Assembly: GCA_019637795.1 (NCBI GenBank)
Contig: JAHBUY010000010.1
Coordinates: 62,001-126,000, forward strand
DNA: 64,000 bases
Direction of reading: 5' to 3'
DNA from: a bacterium
GTDB lineage: Bacteria; Desulfobacterota; Binatia; HRBIN30; CADEER01
The position numbers and the translations under genes were made by a program. Under the pieces are notes generated by a model. It did no database searches. It was given only the letters and a program-made list of their open reading frames with translations, and was not told the DNA's origin. This document shows, in pieces, positions 25,116-32,447 of the stretch. How positions within the stretch are numbered: the stretch's first letter is position 1; every line of letters begins with the position of its first letter.

Positions 25116-25982
25116 ATGACCGTCCTCTCGCCTCCGCTCGCGCGGACCGGCGACCCGCTCGTCGATGCCGAAGCGGCCGGATTGTCGCCGGCGGCGGCCG
25201 GCGCCGCTCCGGTCACGGAGGAGGCGCGCCGCGACGTGCTGCACGTGGACGGCCTGTCGCTCTGGTACGGCGACAGCCGCGCCCTGAACCAGATCAGCCT
25301 GGCGGTGCCGGAGAAGCGCGTCACCGCCTTCATCGGCCCCTCGGGCTGCGGCAAGTCGACCCTGCTGCGCTGTTTCAACCGCCTGAACGATCTCGTCGAG
25401 GGGATCCGCATCGAGGGCGACATCCGCTTCGACGGCGCCAGCATCTACGACCCGATGCTCGACGTGAACAGCCTGCGCCGCCGCGTCGGCATGGTGTTCC
25501 AGAAGTCGAATCCGTTCCCCAAGTCGATCTTCGAGAACGTTGCCTACGGCTGCCGCATCCACGGCATCTCGCGCAAGGACGAGCTCGAGCGCATCGTCGA
25601 GCGCAGCCTGCGCGGCGCCGCGCTGTGGGGCGAGGTGAAGGACCGCCTGCACAGCAGCGCGCTCGGGTTGTCGGGCGGCCAGCAGCAGCGGCTGTGCATC
25701 GCCCGCGCCATCGCCATCGAGCCGGAAGTGCTGCTGCTCGACGAGCCGTGCTCGGCGCTCGATCCCGTGGCGACCGCCAAGGTCGAGGACCTCATCCACG
25801 AGCTGAAGGCGCGCTACACGATCGTCATCGTCACCCACAACATGCAGCAGGCGGCGCGCGTGTCGGATTTCACCGCGTTCCTGTACCTCGGCGAGCTGAT
25901 CGAGGCGGGCGCCACCGAGCAGATCTTCACCGCGCCCGCCAAGCGCGAGACCGAGGACTACATCACCGGCCGGTTCGGCTGA
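25116..25982 (+). CDS. pstB: Phosphate ABC transporter ATP-binding protein
   Basis: PstB hydrolyses ATP to drive phosphate import. The 288-residue protein has Walker A GPSGCGKST, the PstB-typical LLRCFNRLNDL, Q-loop FQKSNPFPKSIFENV, signature LSGGQQQRLCIARA, Walker B VLLLDEPCSALDP, and the switch histidine in VTHNMQQAARV. I chose the ATG at 25116, which gives a slightly long N-terminus. In-frame GTG codons upstream are possible but lack coding-like sequence. It lies 119 nt after pstA. Confidence 0.94.
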   Translation: MTVLSPPLARTGDPLVDAEAAGLSPAAAGAAPVTEEARRDVLHVDGLSLWYGDSRALNQISLAVPEKRVTAFIGPSGCGKSTLLRCFNRLNDLVEGIRIEGDIRFDGASIYDPMLDVNSLRRRVGMVFQKSNPFPKSIFENVAYGCRIHGISRKDELERIVERSLRGAALWGEVKDRLHSSALGLSGGQQQRLCIARAIAIEPEVLLLDEPCSALDPVATAKVEDLIHELKARYTIVIVTHNMQQAARVSDFTAFLYLGELIEAGATEQIFTAPAKRETEDYITGRFG

Positions 25983-25999
25983 GGGCAGGCAGGGACGGC

Positions 26000-26689
26000 A
26001 TGGCCACACGCGCACACATCGACCGCCACTACGACGAGGAGCTGCAGGAGCTCCGCCACAACCTGCTCGAGATGGGCGGCCTGGTGGAGAAGCAGATCGC
26101 GGACGCCGTCCGCGCCCTGGTGGATCGCGACGACGAGTTCGCCCGCCTGATCATCGAGCGCGACCGCACGGTGAACCGCCTGGAGGTGCAGATCGACGAT
26201 CTGTGCCTGCGCCTGCTGGCGCTGCACCAGCCGGCGGCGCGCGACCTGCGGCTGATCACCACGGCGCTGAAGATCAACACCGACCTCGAGCGCGCCGGCG
26301 ACATGGCGGAGAACATCTGCGAGCGGGTGATCGAGCTGTGCGGCGAGCCGCAGCTCAAACCGCTCATCGACGTGCCGCGCATGGCCGCGATCGCCCAGGG
26401 GATGCTGCGGCAGGCCCTCGACGCCTTCGTGCGCGAGGACGCCGATCTGGCGCTGCAGGTCTGCCACCAGGACGACGAGGTCGACCAGCTCGCCGACCAG
26501 CTCCTGCGCGAGCTCCTCACCTTCATGCTCGAGGACCCCCACACCATCTCGCGGGCACTGCGCCTCATTTTCGTGTCCAAGTACCTCGAACGCCTCGCTG
26601 ACCACGCCACGAACATCGCCGAAATGGTGATCTTCATGGTGAAGGGGAAGAGCATCCGGCACATGGATCGCCCCCCCTCGACCCTGTGA
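26000..26689 (+). CDS. phoU: Phosphate signalling protein PhoU
   Basis: PhoU links the state of the Pst transporter to PhoR, shutting down the Pho regulon when phosphate is plentiful. The 229-residue all-helical protein has two PhoU repeats with the metal-binding acidic motifs (KINTDLERAGDMAENI in the first, FVSKYLERLADHATNIAEMVIFMV in the second). It starts 17 nt after pstB, and its stop overlaps the phoB start (GTGA). The order pstB-phoU-phoB-phoR is complete, so transport and signalling are co-expressed. Confidence 0.95.
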   Translation: MATRAHIDRHYDEELQELRHNLLEMGGLVEKQIADAVRALVDRDDEFARLIIERDRTVNRLEVQIDDLCLRLLALHQPAARDLRLITTALKINTDLERAGDMAENICERVIELCGEPQLKPLIDVPRMAAIAQGMLRQALDAFVREDADLALQVCHQDDEVDQLADQLLRELLTFMLEDPHTISRALRLIFVSKYLERLADHATNIAEMVIFMVKGKSIRHMDRPPSTL

Positions 26690-27408
26690 GCGACGCCGCG
26701 AAGAAGAAGATCCTCGTCGTCGAGGACGAACCCGACATCCGCGAGCTCGTCCGCTACAACCTCGAGCAGGGCGGCTTCCGCGTCGTCGAGGCCGTGGACG
26801 GCGAGGAGGCCCTGCGCACGGTGCAGGAGGAGAGGCCGGCGCTGGTGATCCTCGACCTCATGCTGCCGCAGGGCGACGGCCTCGAGGTGTGCCGCGTGCT
26901 GCGCGGCCGGCGCGAGACGGCGCATCTGCCGATCGTCATGCTCACGGCCAAGGCCGCCGAGGTGGACCGGGTCCTCGGTCTCGAGTTCGGCGCCGATGAC
27001 TACGTCACCAAGCCGTTCAGCCCGCGCGAGCTGGTGGCGCGGGTGCGCGCGGTCCTGCGGCGCGCCGAGAGCTCCGAGGCCGGCGCGCCGACCAACGTGT
27101 TCGAGCGCGGGCGGCTGCGCATGGATTTCGACCGTCACGAGGCATGGCTCGACGGCAAGCCGCTCGAGCTCAGCCTGCGCGAGTTCCAGCTTCTGCGCTT
27201 CTTCGTCCGCAATCCGAACCGCGTCTACGACCGGCTGACGATTCTCGACCTGGTGTGGGGCAACGATACCTACGTCGAGCCGCGGACCGTCGACGTCCAC
27301 GTGCGCCGGCTGCGGCTGCTGGTCGAACGCGATGCCTCCAATCCGGAGCTGATCCAGACCGTGCGCGGCGTCGGCTACCGCTTCAACGAGCAGGGGCTCG
27401 ACGCGTGA
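26686..27408 (+). CDS. phoB: Phosphate response regulator PhoB
   Basis: A 240-residue OmpR-family response regulator. The receiver has the acidic pair in VVEDEPD, phosphoacceptor Asp57 (VILDLMLPQGDG), and the lysine in YVTKPFSPRELVARV. The C-terminal winged helix (about 140-236) has LREFQLLRFFVRNPNRVYDR, the recognition helix EPRTVDVHVRRLR, and VRGVGYRF. The start is a GTG overlapping the phoU stop. It is the natural reader of the 11-bp-periodic boxes described elsewhere in this window. Confidence 0.95.
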   Translation: MSDAAKKKILVVEDEPDIRELVRYNLEQGGFRVVEAVDGEEALRTVQEERPALVILDLMLPQGDGLEVCRVLRGRRETAHLPIVMLTAKAAEVDRVLGLEFGADDYVTKPFSPRELVARVRAVLRRAESSEAGAPTNVFERGRLRMDFDRHEAWLDGKPLELSLREFQLLRFFVRNPNRVYDRLTILDLVWGNDTYVEPRTVDVHVRRLRLLVERDASNPELIQTVRGVGYRFNEQGLDA

Positions 27409-27424
27409 GGCGGCGGGTGGGCGC

Positions 27425-28795
27425 GTGGAGCTGACCGCCCACCTCGTCTGGGGGAGCGCGGCGCTGATCGGGCTGCTCGCCTGGCGGCGCGCGGCGCGCC
27501 GGCGTGCCGCCGGCCTCGAGGCGATGCGCCGTTTCGCGCGCGCCGTCGCCGAGGACCTGCCGCTGCCGCCGCTGCCCGAGCCGACGGACGCTGCGGTCGC
27601 CGGCGCGCAGGCGGCGCTGGTCGCGGCGCTGGCCCACCAGCAACGACAGCGCGAGGCGGCCGATCGCGAGCGCCGCCGCCTGCAGGGCGTGCTCGGCGGC
27701 ATGGTCGAGGGCGTGCTGGTGATCGATGCCCAGGGCACCGTGCTGCTGTCGAACCGCGGCGCCGAGGAGCTGCTGCAGCTCCCGCCGGGCGAGAACTACA
27801 CCGGCCGGCCGCTGATCGAGCTCACCCGCCATCCGGACCTGCACGAGCTGGTGCGCTGGGCGGTGAGCGAGGGCGGCCTGGAGCGCGATTCGACGCTCGA
27901 GGTCGGGCTCGGCGGCACCGGGTCCTATGTGCTGCAGGTGACGGCGACTCCAGTCGACGTCGGCCCGGACGCCGGCCGCGCCTTCATCCTCGTCTTCCAC
28001 GACATCACCCAGCTCAAGCGGCTGGAGCGCATGCGCCGCGACTTCGTCGCCAACGTCTCGCACGAGGTGCGGACGCCCCTGGCGGCGATCGCCGGCTACA
28101 CGGAGACCCTGCTGGCCGGCGCCGTCGACGATCCGGAACGCGCCCGGCATTTCCTCGGCATCATCGAGCGCCACGCCGAGCGGCTGGGGCGCCTGGTCAA
28201 CGACCTGTTGACGCTCTCCGATCTCGAGCTCGGCCGCACCGAGCTGCACCGCACGGCGGTGGACGCGGGCACCATCGTGCAGGCGGCGTTCGAAGTGCTG
28301 CACGGACGCGCCGAGCAGGGCGGCGTGAGCCTGGTCGAGGAGATCGCCCCCGACATGCCGGCGCTCGATGCCGACCAGGATCGGCTGGAGCAGGCAGTGC
28401 TCAATCTGGTCGACAACGCCATCAAGTACACGCCGCCCGGCGGGCAGGTGACGGTGCGCACGCGCCCCCTGGCGCTGCGCGACGTGCCGGAGGTGCTGCG
28501 CCGCGACGATCGCACCAGCTTCTGCGAGCTGGTGGTTGCCGATACCGGCGTCGGCGTGCCGCCCGAGGACCTGCCGCGCCTGACCGAGCGCTTCTATCGC
28601 GTCGACAAGGCGCGGTCGCGCCAGCTCGGCGGCACCGGTCTCGGGCTCGCCATCGTCAAGCACATCATCCAGGCCCACGGCGGCACGCTGCAGATCAGCA
28701 GCGAGCTGCATCACGGCACGACGGTGCGCCTGGTCCTGCCGGCGCACGACGCCCAGCGCGTCGAGCTCTCCGAACGAGCGCTCCGCTCGGCGTAG
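27425..28795 (+). CDS. phoR: Phosphate sensor kinase PhoR
   Basis: A 456-residue membrane histidine kinase. One N-terminal hydrophobic segment (residues 3-19) anchors it, a basic stretch follows, then a helical linker and a PAS domain (about 90-195; MVEGVLVIDAQGTVLLSNRGAEELL). The HisKA domain carries the phosphorylated His213 (FVANVSHEVRTPL). The ATPase has N box NLVDNAIKYT, G1 VADTGVGVP, F box ERFYRVD and G2 GTGLGLAIVKHI. Lack of a periplasmic sensor domain is usual for PhoR, which reads phosphate through Pst-PhoU. The start is a GTG, and it is the last gene of the operon. Confidence 0.94.
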   Translation: MELTAHLVWGSAALIGLLAWRRAARRRAAGLEAMRRFARAVAEDLPLPPLPEPTDAAVAGAQAALVAALAHQQRQREAADRERRRLQGVLGGMVEGVLVIDAQGTVLLSNRGAEELLQLPPGENYTGRPLIELTRHPDLHELVRWAVSEGGLERDSTLEVGLGGTGSYVLQVTATPVDVGPDAGRAFILVFHDITQLKRLERMRRDFVANVSHEVRTPLAAIAGYTETLLAGAVDDPERARHFLGIIERHAERLGRLVNDLLTLSDLELGRTELHRTAVDAGTIVQAAFEVLHGRAEQGGVSLVEEIAPDMPALDADQDRLEQAVLNLVDNAIKYTPPGGQVTVRTRPLALRDVPEVLRRDDRTSFCELVVADTGVGVPPEDLPRLTERFYRVDKARSRQLGGTGLGLAIVKHIIQAHGGTLQISSELHHGTTVRLVLPAHDAQRVELSERALRSA

Positions 28796-28815
28796 CTCCC
28801 GCTCCCCGCCTGCCC

Positions 28816-28843
28816 GCGCCCTCGGCCCTGGCGGCGAGGGCGC
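28816..28843. terminator. Hairpin between convergent phoR and exported protein B
   Basis: A perfect 9-bp stem (28816-28824 with 28835-28843) and a 10-nt loop lie between the ends of the plus-strand pst-pho operon and the minus-strand receptor operon. It could end both transcripts. There is no T-run on either side. Confidence 0.5.
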
Positions 28844-28875
28844 AAGGGCGAGGGCGGGGCGAGAGGCAGCAGCGA

Positions 28876-29333
28876 TTACGGCAGGCGGACCGTGCAGGTG
28901 CAGCCGGCCACGCCGCCGCCGCCCTGGGCGCAGCTCAGAACGGCGCAGGAGACGTCGGCGAGCGTCGGCGCCGGGGATCCGCTGCAGCGATCGAAGGTGG
29001 CGGTGAAGAGCTGGCCGAGTGGCGTGTTGCGCGAGATCAGCACCTGCACCGCGTAGTCCTTGTCATTGGGGGTGAAGGCCTGCGGCACCGGCGCTGGCGC
29101 GACGATGCGCTGGCGGACGGTGGTCGCGGTGCCGGTCCCGGGCAGGCTCAGCTTGGTGCTGTTGTACCCCAGCAGCACGGTCGCGGTGGTGGGCTGGAAG
29201 CCGGTCGGCTGCACCAGGTCGACGATGAACGCCTCGGTCGGCGATCCCGGGGCGTTGCACGGTCCGATGACGCAGTCGGCGGCGCAGCTCTCGCAGGTCT
29301 CGCCGGGTTCGAGGACGCGGTTGCCGCAGACGG
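28876..29333 (-). repeat. Paralogous C-terminal block, copy 2
   Basis: About 458 bp of exported protein B coding the CGNRVLEPGETC motif and the beta domain. It is closely similar, in DNA and protein, to 16241-16695 in exported protein A, on the same strand and 12.6 kb away. Confidence 0.8.
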
Positions 29334-29952
29334 CGCCGCTGCCGCCGGTCGGCGTCGCGGTGGCGGTGAAGGTGGCGCTCGGCAGGCCGGTGGCGGTGAA
29401 GGTGGTCGTCGGTGTCGCGCTGGCGGCCGCCGGCGACGTGGGCAGCGCGGTTGGGGTGAAGACCGGCGAGGCGGTGAACGTGGCGGTGATCGCGATCGTG
29501 TCGGTCGGGATGGCGGTCGCGGTGTGGGAGGCGGTGGCTGGCGCGGTCGCGGTGTGGGAGGCGGTCGCGGCCGCGGTGGACGTGTTGGTTGCCGGCGGCG
29601 TGACGGTCGCGGTCGGGGGAATCGCTGTCGCGGTGGACGTCAGCGTCGGGATGACCGCTGTGGTGGTCGCCGTGCGGGTGGGTGGGCTGGTCGGGGTGCG
29701 GGTCGCCGTGGGCGGCGACGACGCGGTGTTCGTGGGCGCCGCGGTGCCGGTCGCCGTCGGCGCGCTGGTGCGCGTCGCGCTGGCCAACGGGGGCGCGGTC
29801 GCCGTCGCGGTCGGTGCCGCCGCGGCGGGCGTGCGGGTGCGGGGGATGTAGACGCTGATCGACGAGTCGCCGCCGCAGGCGGCGGCGAGCAGCGCCAGCG
29901 CCACGAGTCCGACCGCGCCGGTGGCGCGGCTCCCTTGCCATTGCATTCGCAT
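28876..29952 (-). CDS. Exported lipoprotein B: Thr/Pro stalk plus cohesin-like end
   Basis: A 358-residue protein with a lipoprotein-type signal (ALALLAAACGG, lipid-bearing Cys26), then a stalk of about 170 residues made almost only of Thr, Ala, Pro and Ser, then CGNRVLEPGETCESCAADC and a C-terminal beta domain ending CAQGGGGVAGCTCTVRLP. The layout is a lipid anchor, a long flexible arm, and a binding head displayed away from the membrane. The head is near identical to that of protein A. GAGGGGG precedes the ATG at 29952. It is the last gene of the receptor-E-D-C-B operon. The function is unknown, and cohesin likeness is judged from the beta-strand pattern only. Confidence 0.78.
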   Translation of the reverse strand: MRMQWQGSRATGAVGLVALALLAAACGGDSSISVYIPRTRTPAAAAPTATATAPPLASATRTSAPTATGTAAPTNTASSPPTATRTPTSPPTRTATTTAVIPTLTSTATAIPPTATVTPPATNTSTAAATASHTATAPATASHTATAIPTDTIAITATFTASPVFTPTALPTSPAAASATPTTTFTATGLPSATFTATATPTGGSGAVCGNRVLEPGETCESCAADCVIGPCNAPGSPTEAFIVDLVQPTGFQPTTATVLLGYNSTKLSLPGTGTATTVRQRIVAPAPVPQAFTPNDKDYAVQVLISRNTPLGQLFTATFDRCSGSPAPTLADVSCAVLSCAQGGGGVAGCTCTVRLP

Positions 29953-29973
29953 GTGTCCCCCTCGTGACGTCCC

Positions 29974-30570
29974 TCAGGGCAGCGCGACGGCGCAGGTGCA
30001 GCCGCGCAGACGTCCGCCACCCTCGGCGCAGGCTTCGACGCGGCAGCTCAGGTCGCCGAGCTGCGGCGCCGGGGCGCCGGCGCAGGTATCGAGCTCGACG
30101 TCCAGCAGCGGGCCAGCCGGCAGGCCGCCCTGCCGCGAGACGACGACGCGCAGGCCATAGCCGAGGTCGTTGACGAAGACCTGGGCGTCCGCCTGTCGCG
30201 GCTTCACCCGGGCGCGCACGGAGGGCGCGTCCTTCTCTCCGGGGAGACCGAGCACGTTCTGGCGCGCGGTGACCAGCACGGTGACGGCGCCGACGCTCTC
30301 GAAGCCGGATTGAGGAGTCAGGTCCACGGTGACGGTGCGCCGTCCCGTCCGCTCGCATGGGAACGGCTGGCAGTCGGCCGCGCAGGTGTCGCAGGTTTCG
30401 TCGGCGCCGAGCAGGTGATCGCCGCACGCCGATCGCGGCGTGGCGGATGCGCCGCCGTTGGCGGCGGCCGGCAGCGCGCCGGTCGCGGCAGGCGCCGGTC
30501 CACCGGCGGCGAGAAGGGTGAGCACCGCGGCGACGGACAACAACGCGGGGCGCGGGTTCGTGGGGATCAT
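29974..30570 (-). CDS. Exported protein C: minimal cohesin-like domain
   Basis: A 198-residue protein with a signal peptide (residues 1-28, cleavage after APA), a short linker, the motif CGDHLLGADETCDTCAADC, and one beta domain with VTVDLTPQSGFESVGAVTVLV, DLGYGLRVVVSRQGGLPAG and an end CAEGGGRLRGCTCAVALP. It is the shortest member of the family here and shows the minimal module: cysteine motif plus beta domain. GAGGA precedes the ATG at 30570, 16 nt after the end of D. It is a divergent paralogue of A and B, so the operon has probably kept several distinct versions for different partners (inference). Confidence 0.78.
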   Translation of the reverse strand: MIPTNPRPALLSVAAVLTLLAAGGPAPAATGALPAAANGGASATPRSACGDHLLGADETCDTCAADCQPFPCERTGRRTVTVDLTPQSGFESVGAVTVLVTARQNVLGLPGEKDAPSVRARVKPRQADAQVFVNDLGYGLRVVVSRQGGLPAGPLLDVELDTCAGAPAPQLGDLSCRVEACAEGGGRLRGCTCAVALP

Positions 30571-30586
30571 GGACGTCCTCGTGAGA

Positions 30587-31507
30587 TCATGGCTGGGCGG
30601 TGACGAGGCAGCGGCAATCGCCGATCGTTCCGCTGGCATCGGCGCAGCGGACGATGATGCACGACAGGTCGTCGACCGTCGGGGCCGGCGCGTCGCTGCA
30701 TCCGTCGAAGCGGGCCGTGGCGAAGGGGCTGGGGGCCGCTGGCAGGCCGCTGGCCCGCACGCTGCCGATGTCGACGGCGTAGTCGCGGTCGTTGACGATG
30801 AACGTGGTCGGCGGCGGCGGCGCGAAGCGGACGCGCTGGCGGACGCTGACGTCGTTGCCGCTACCGGGGATGCTGATGACGCTACTGCGGTACGCGAGCT
30901 CGACCGCCGCATCGGTCGGCGCCCGGCTGCCGGCGAAGGCGATCGCGAAGGTGAAGGTCGCGCCGCTCGGCGTGCAGGCGGCGACCTCGCAGTCGGCCGG
31001 GCACGCGGCGCAGGTCTCGCCCGGTTGCAGGAGGCCGTTGCCGCAGCTCGACGGCGGCAGGGTCGCGGTCGGCGACGCGGTGGGGGTGTTGGTCGGCGTC
31101 CGCGTCGCGGTCATCGTCGGCACGACCGGCGTCGGGGTGAAGGCGGGACCGCAGCGGGAGAGGTCGAAGGCGTCGCAGGTGCTGGCGCAGCCGGGGAAGC
31201 CGTTGCTGCCGGGTGCGTAGCCGAGGTTGTCGCAGTTGGCGAAGCCGATGTTGGTGCCGTCGCACACCTCGACCCCGGCCTCGATCGCGCCATCGCCGCA
31301 GCGCGCAAACCGACAGACGCCGGTGCAGGCATCGGTGTCGATGGTGTTGCCGTCGTCGCACTGTTCGCCGGGATCGATGCGGCCGTTGCCGCACAGGGCG
31401 AGATCCTGCGACGAGCCGCCGCCGCAGGCGGCGATCAGCGCGGCGAGCAACAGCGGTGCAGCCCAGGTGACGGACGGGCGGAGCGAGCGTGGCAGCGGCG
31501 TCGGCAT
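30587..31507 (-). CDS. Exported lipoprotein D: cysteine-rich repeats plus cohesin-like end
   Basis: A 306-residue lipoprotein (lipobox IAAC, lipid-bearing Cys28). Two cysteine-rich repeats of the kind common in myxobacterial surface proteins follow: CGNGRIDPGEQCDDGNTIDTDACTG and CGDGAIEAGVEVCDG. Then come a short Thr/Pro linker, CGNGLLQPGETCAACPADC, and a C-terminal beta domain ending DCRCLVTAQP. The DDGN segments could bind calcium. It sits 44 nt after E, in the receptor operon. The combination of lipid anchor, disulfide-rich repeats and beta head suggests an outer-surface or periplasmic binding protein. The ligand is not known. Confidence 0.78.
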   Translation of the reverse strand: MPTPLPRSLRPSVTWAAPLLLAALIAACGGGSSQDLALCGNGRIDPGEQCDDGNTIDTDACTGVCRFARCGDGAIEAGVEVCDGTNIGFANCDNLGYAPGSNGFPGCASTCDAFDLSRCGPAFTPTPVVPTMTATRTPTNTPTASPTATLPPSSCGNGLLQPGETCAACPADCEVAACTPSGATFTFAIAFAGSRAPTDAAVELAYRSSVISIPGSGNDVSVRQRVRFAPPPPTTFIVNDRDYAVDIGSVRASGLPAAPSPFATARFDGCSDAPAPTVDDLSCIIVRCADASGTIGDCRCLVTAQP

Positions 31508-31551
31508 ACGGGTGTCTTTGCGGGCGGGGGCGCTGCCCCCGCCCGCCGGGA

Positions 31552-32421
31552 TCATTGGGCCAGGGACAGCGTGCAGGCGATCTTGTCCGCCGGGACGACG
31601 TTGAAGTCGGCGTCGCCGCCCTCGCGGACCTTGCAGGTGAAGCTGCTGAGCGGCGGCGCCTGGGTGGCGGCGTCGCAGAGCCGGAACTCGATGGTCGCGG
31701 CGACCCCATCGCTGTAACCGACCAGCGTCGGGTCCTCGAGCAGCAGGTTCAGGCCGTAATTGAAGTCCCGTGGCGTGGTCGCGAAGATGTCGGAGGTGAT
31801 CGCGGCCAGGACCGCCGGGTCGTCGTTCGTCCCCGGCACGTCGACGGTGCCGTCCTTGTAGCGGATGAAGAGGTTGAGCGAGGTGAGGTACACGTCGGGG
31901 TCGACGGCGGCGAAGTTGACGTTCAGCCGCAGGGGGCGATTCTGCATCAGCGTGCACGGGGTGACGCAGCAGTTGCTCGGACAGCCGTCGTCGTCGATGC
32001 GGTTGCCGTCGTCGCAGGTCTCCGTCTTGGTCAGCACGTCGGGGACGCCGTCGCCGCAGGTGGTCGACGGCCGGGCGCAGATCTCGGAGGTCGGCACCGG
32101 AGTGACCGCGCCGGTCGGCGACGTGCTGGGGGTGGGCGTCGGCGTCACCGCGGTGCAACTGCCGAGCGCGTTGTTGACGGCGGCGATGAGCTCGTTGATC
32201 GCCACCGTGCCGTCGCCGTTGCCGTCGAACGACGGGCAGGCGGAGACCGGGCTGGAGCCGAGGGCGATGTTGACGCCGGTGATCAGCTCGTTGATCGCCA
32301 CCGTGCCGTCGCCGTTGCAGTCGCCGGCGCACTGCGCGCCGGCGGGCGCGGCCAGGGCCGTCAGCAGCAGCGCGCCGATGGCGAGCGCCGCCGTAGCAGG
32401 GAATCGTGTCGCTGTCGTCAT
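31552..32421 (-). CDS. Exported protein E: dockerin-like EF-hands plus cohesin-like end
   Basis: A 289-residue secreted protein (signal peptide to AGA, residue 29). Residues about 31-88 hold two near-identical calcium-loop repeats (DCNGDGTVAINE and DGNGDGTVAINE), each followed by a helix (LITGVNIALGS, LIAAVNNALGS), which is the duplicated F-hand layout of type I dockerins. A short Thr/Pro linker, a CGDG...CDDGN cysteine motif, and a C-terminal beta domain follow (LTSLNLFIRYKDGTVDVPG, FNYGLNLLLEDPTLVGYSDG). GAGGAGG precedes the ATG. It lies 26 nt after the receptor gene. A dockerin and a cohesin-like fold in one protein would allow chains or complexes. That is inference. Confidence 0.8.
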   Translation of the reverse strand: MTTATRFPATAALAIGALLLTALAAPAGAQCAGDCNGDGTVAINELITGVNIALGSSPVSACPSFDGNGDGTVAINELIAAVNNALGSCTAVTPTPTPSTSPTGAVTPVPTSEICARPSTTCGDGVPDVLTKTETCDDGNRIDDDGCPSNCCVTPCTLMQNRPLRLNVNFAAVDPDVYLTSLNLFIRYKDGTVDVPGTNDDPAVLAAITSDIFATTPRDFNYGLNLLLEDPTLVGYSDGVAATIEFRLCDAATQAPPLSSFTCKVREGGDADFNVVPADKIACTLSLAQ

Positions 32422-32447
32422 GGGATACCTCCTCGCCATGTGCGTGA

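Noticed and set aside
29340..29850. Short tandem-like repeats rich in GTCGCGGTG-type units, possibly a CRISPR or minisatellite
   Set aside because: The units are irregular in length and simply encode the Thr/Ala/Pro stalk of lipoprotein B. There are no conserved repeats with unique spacers.
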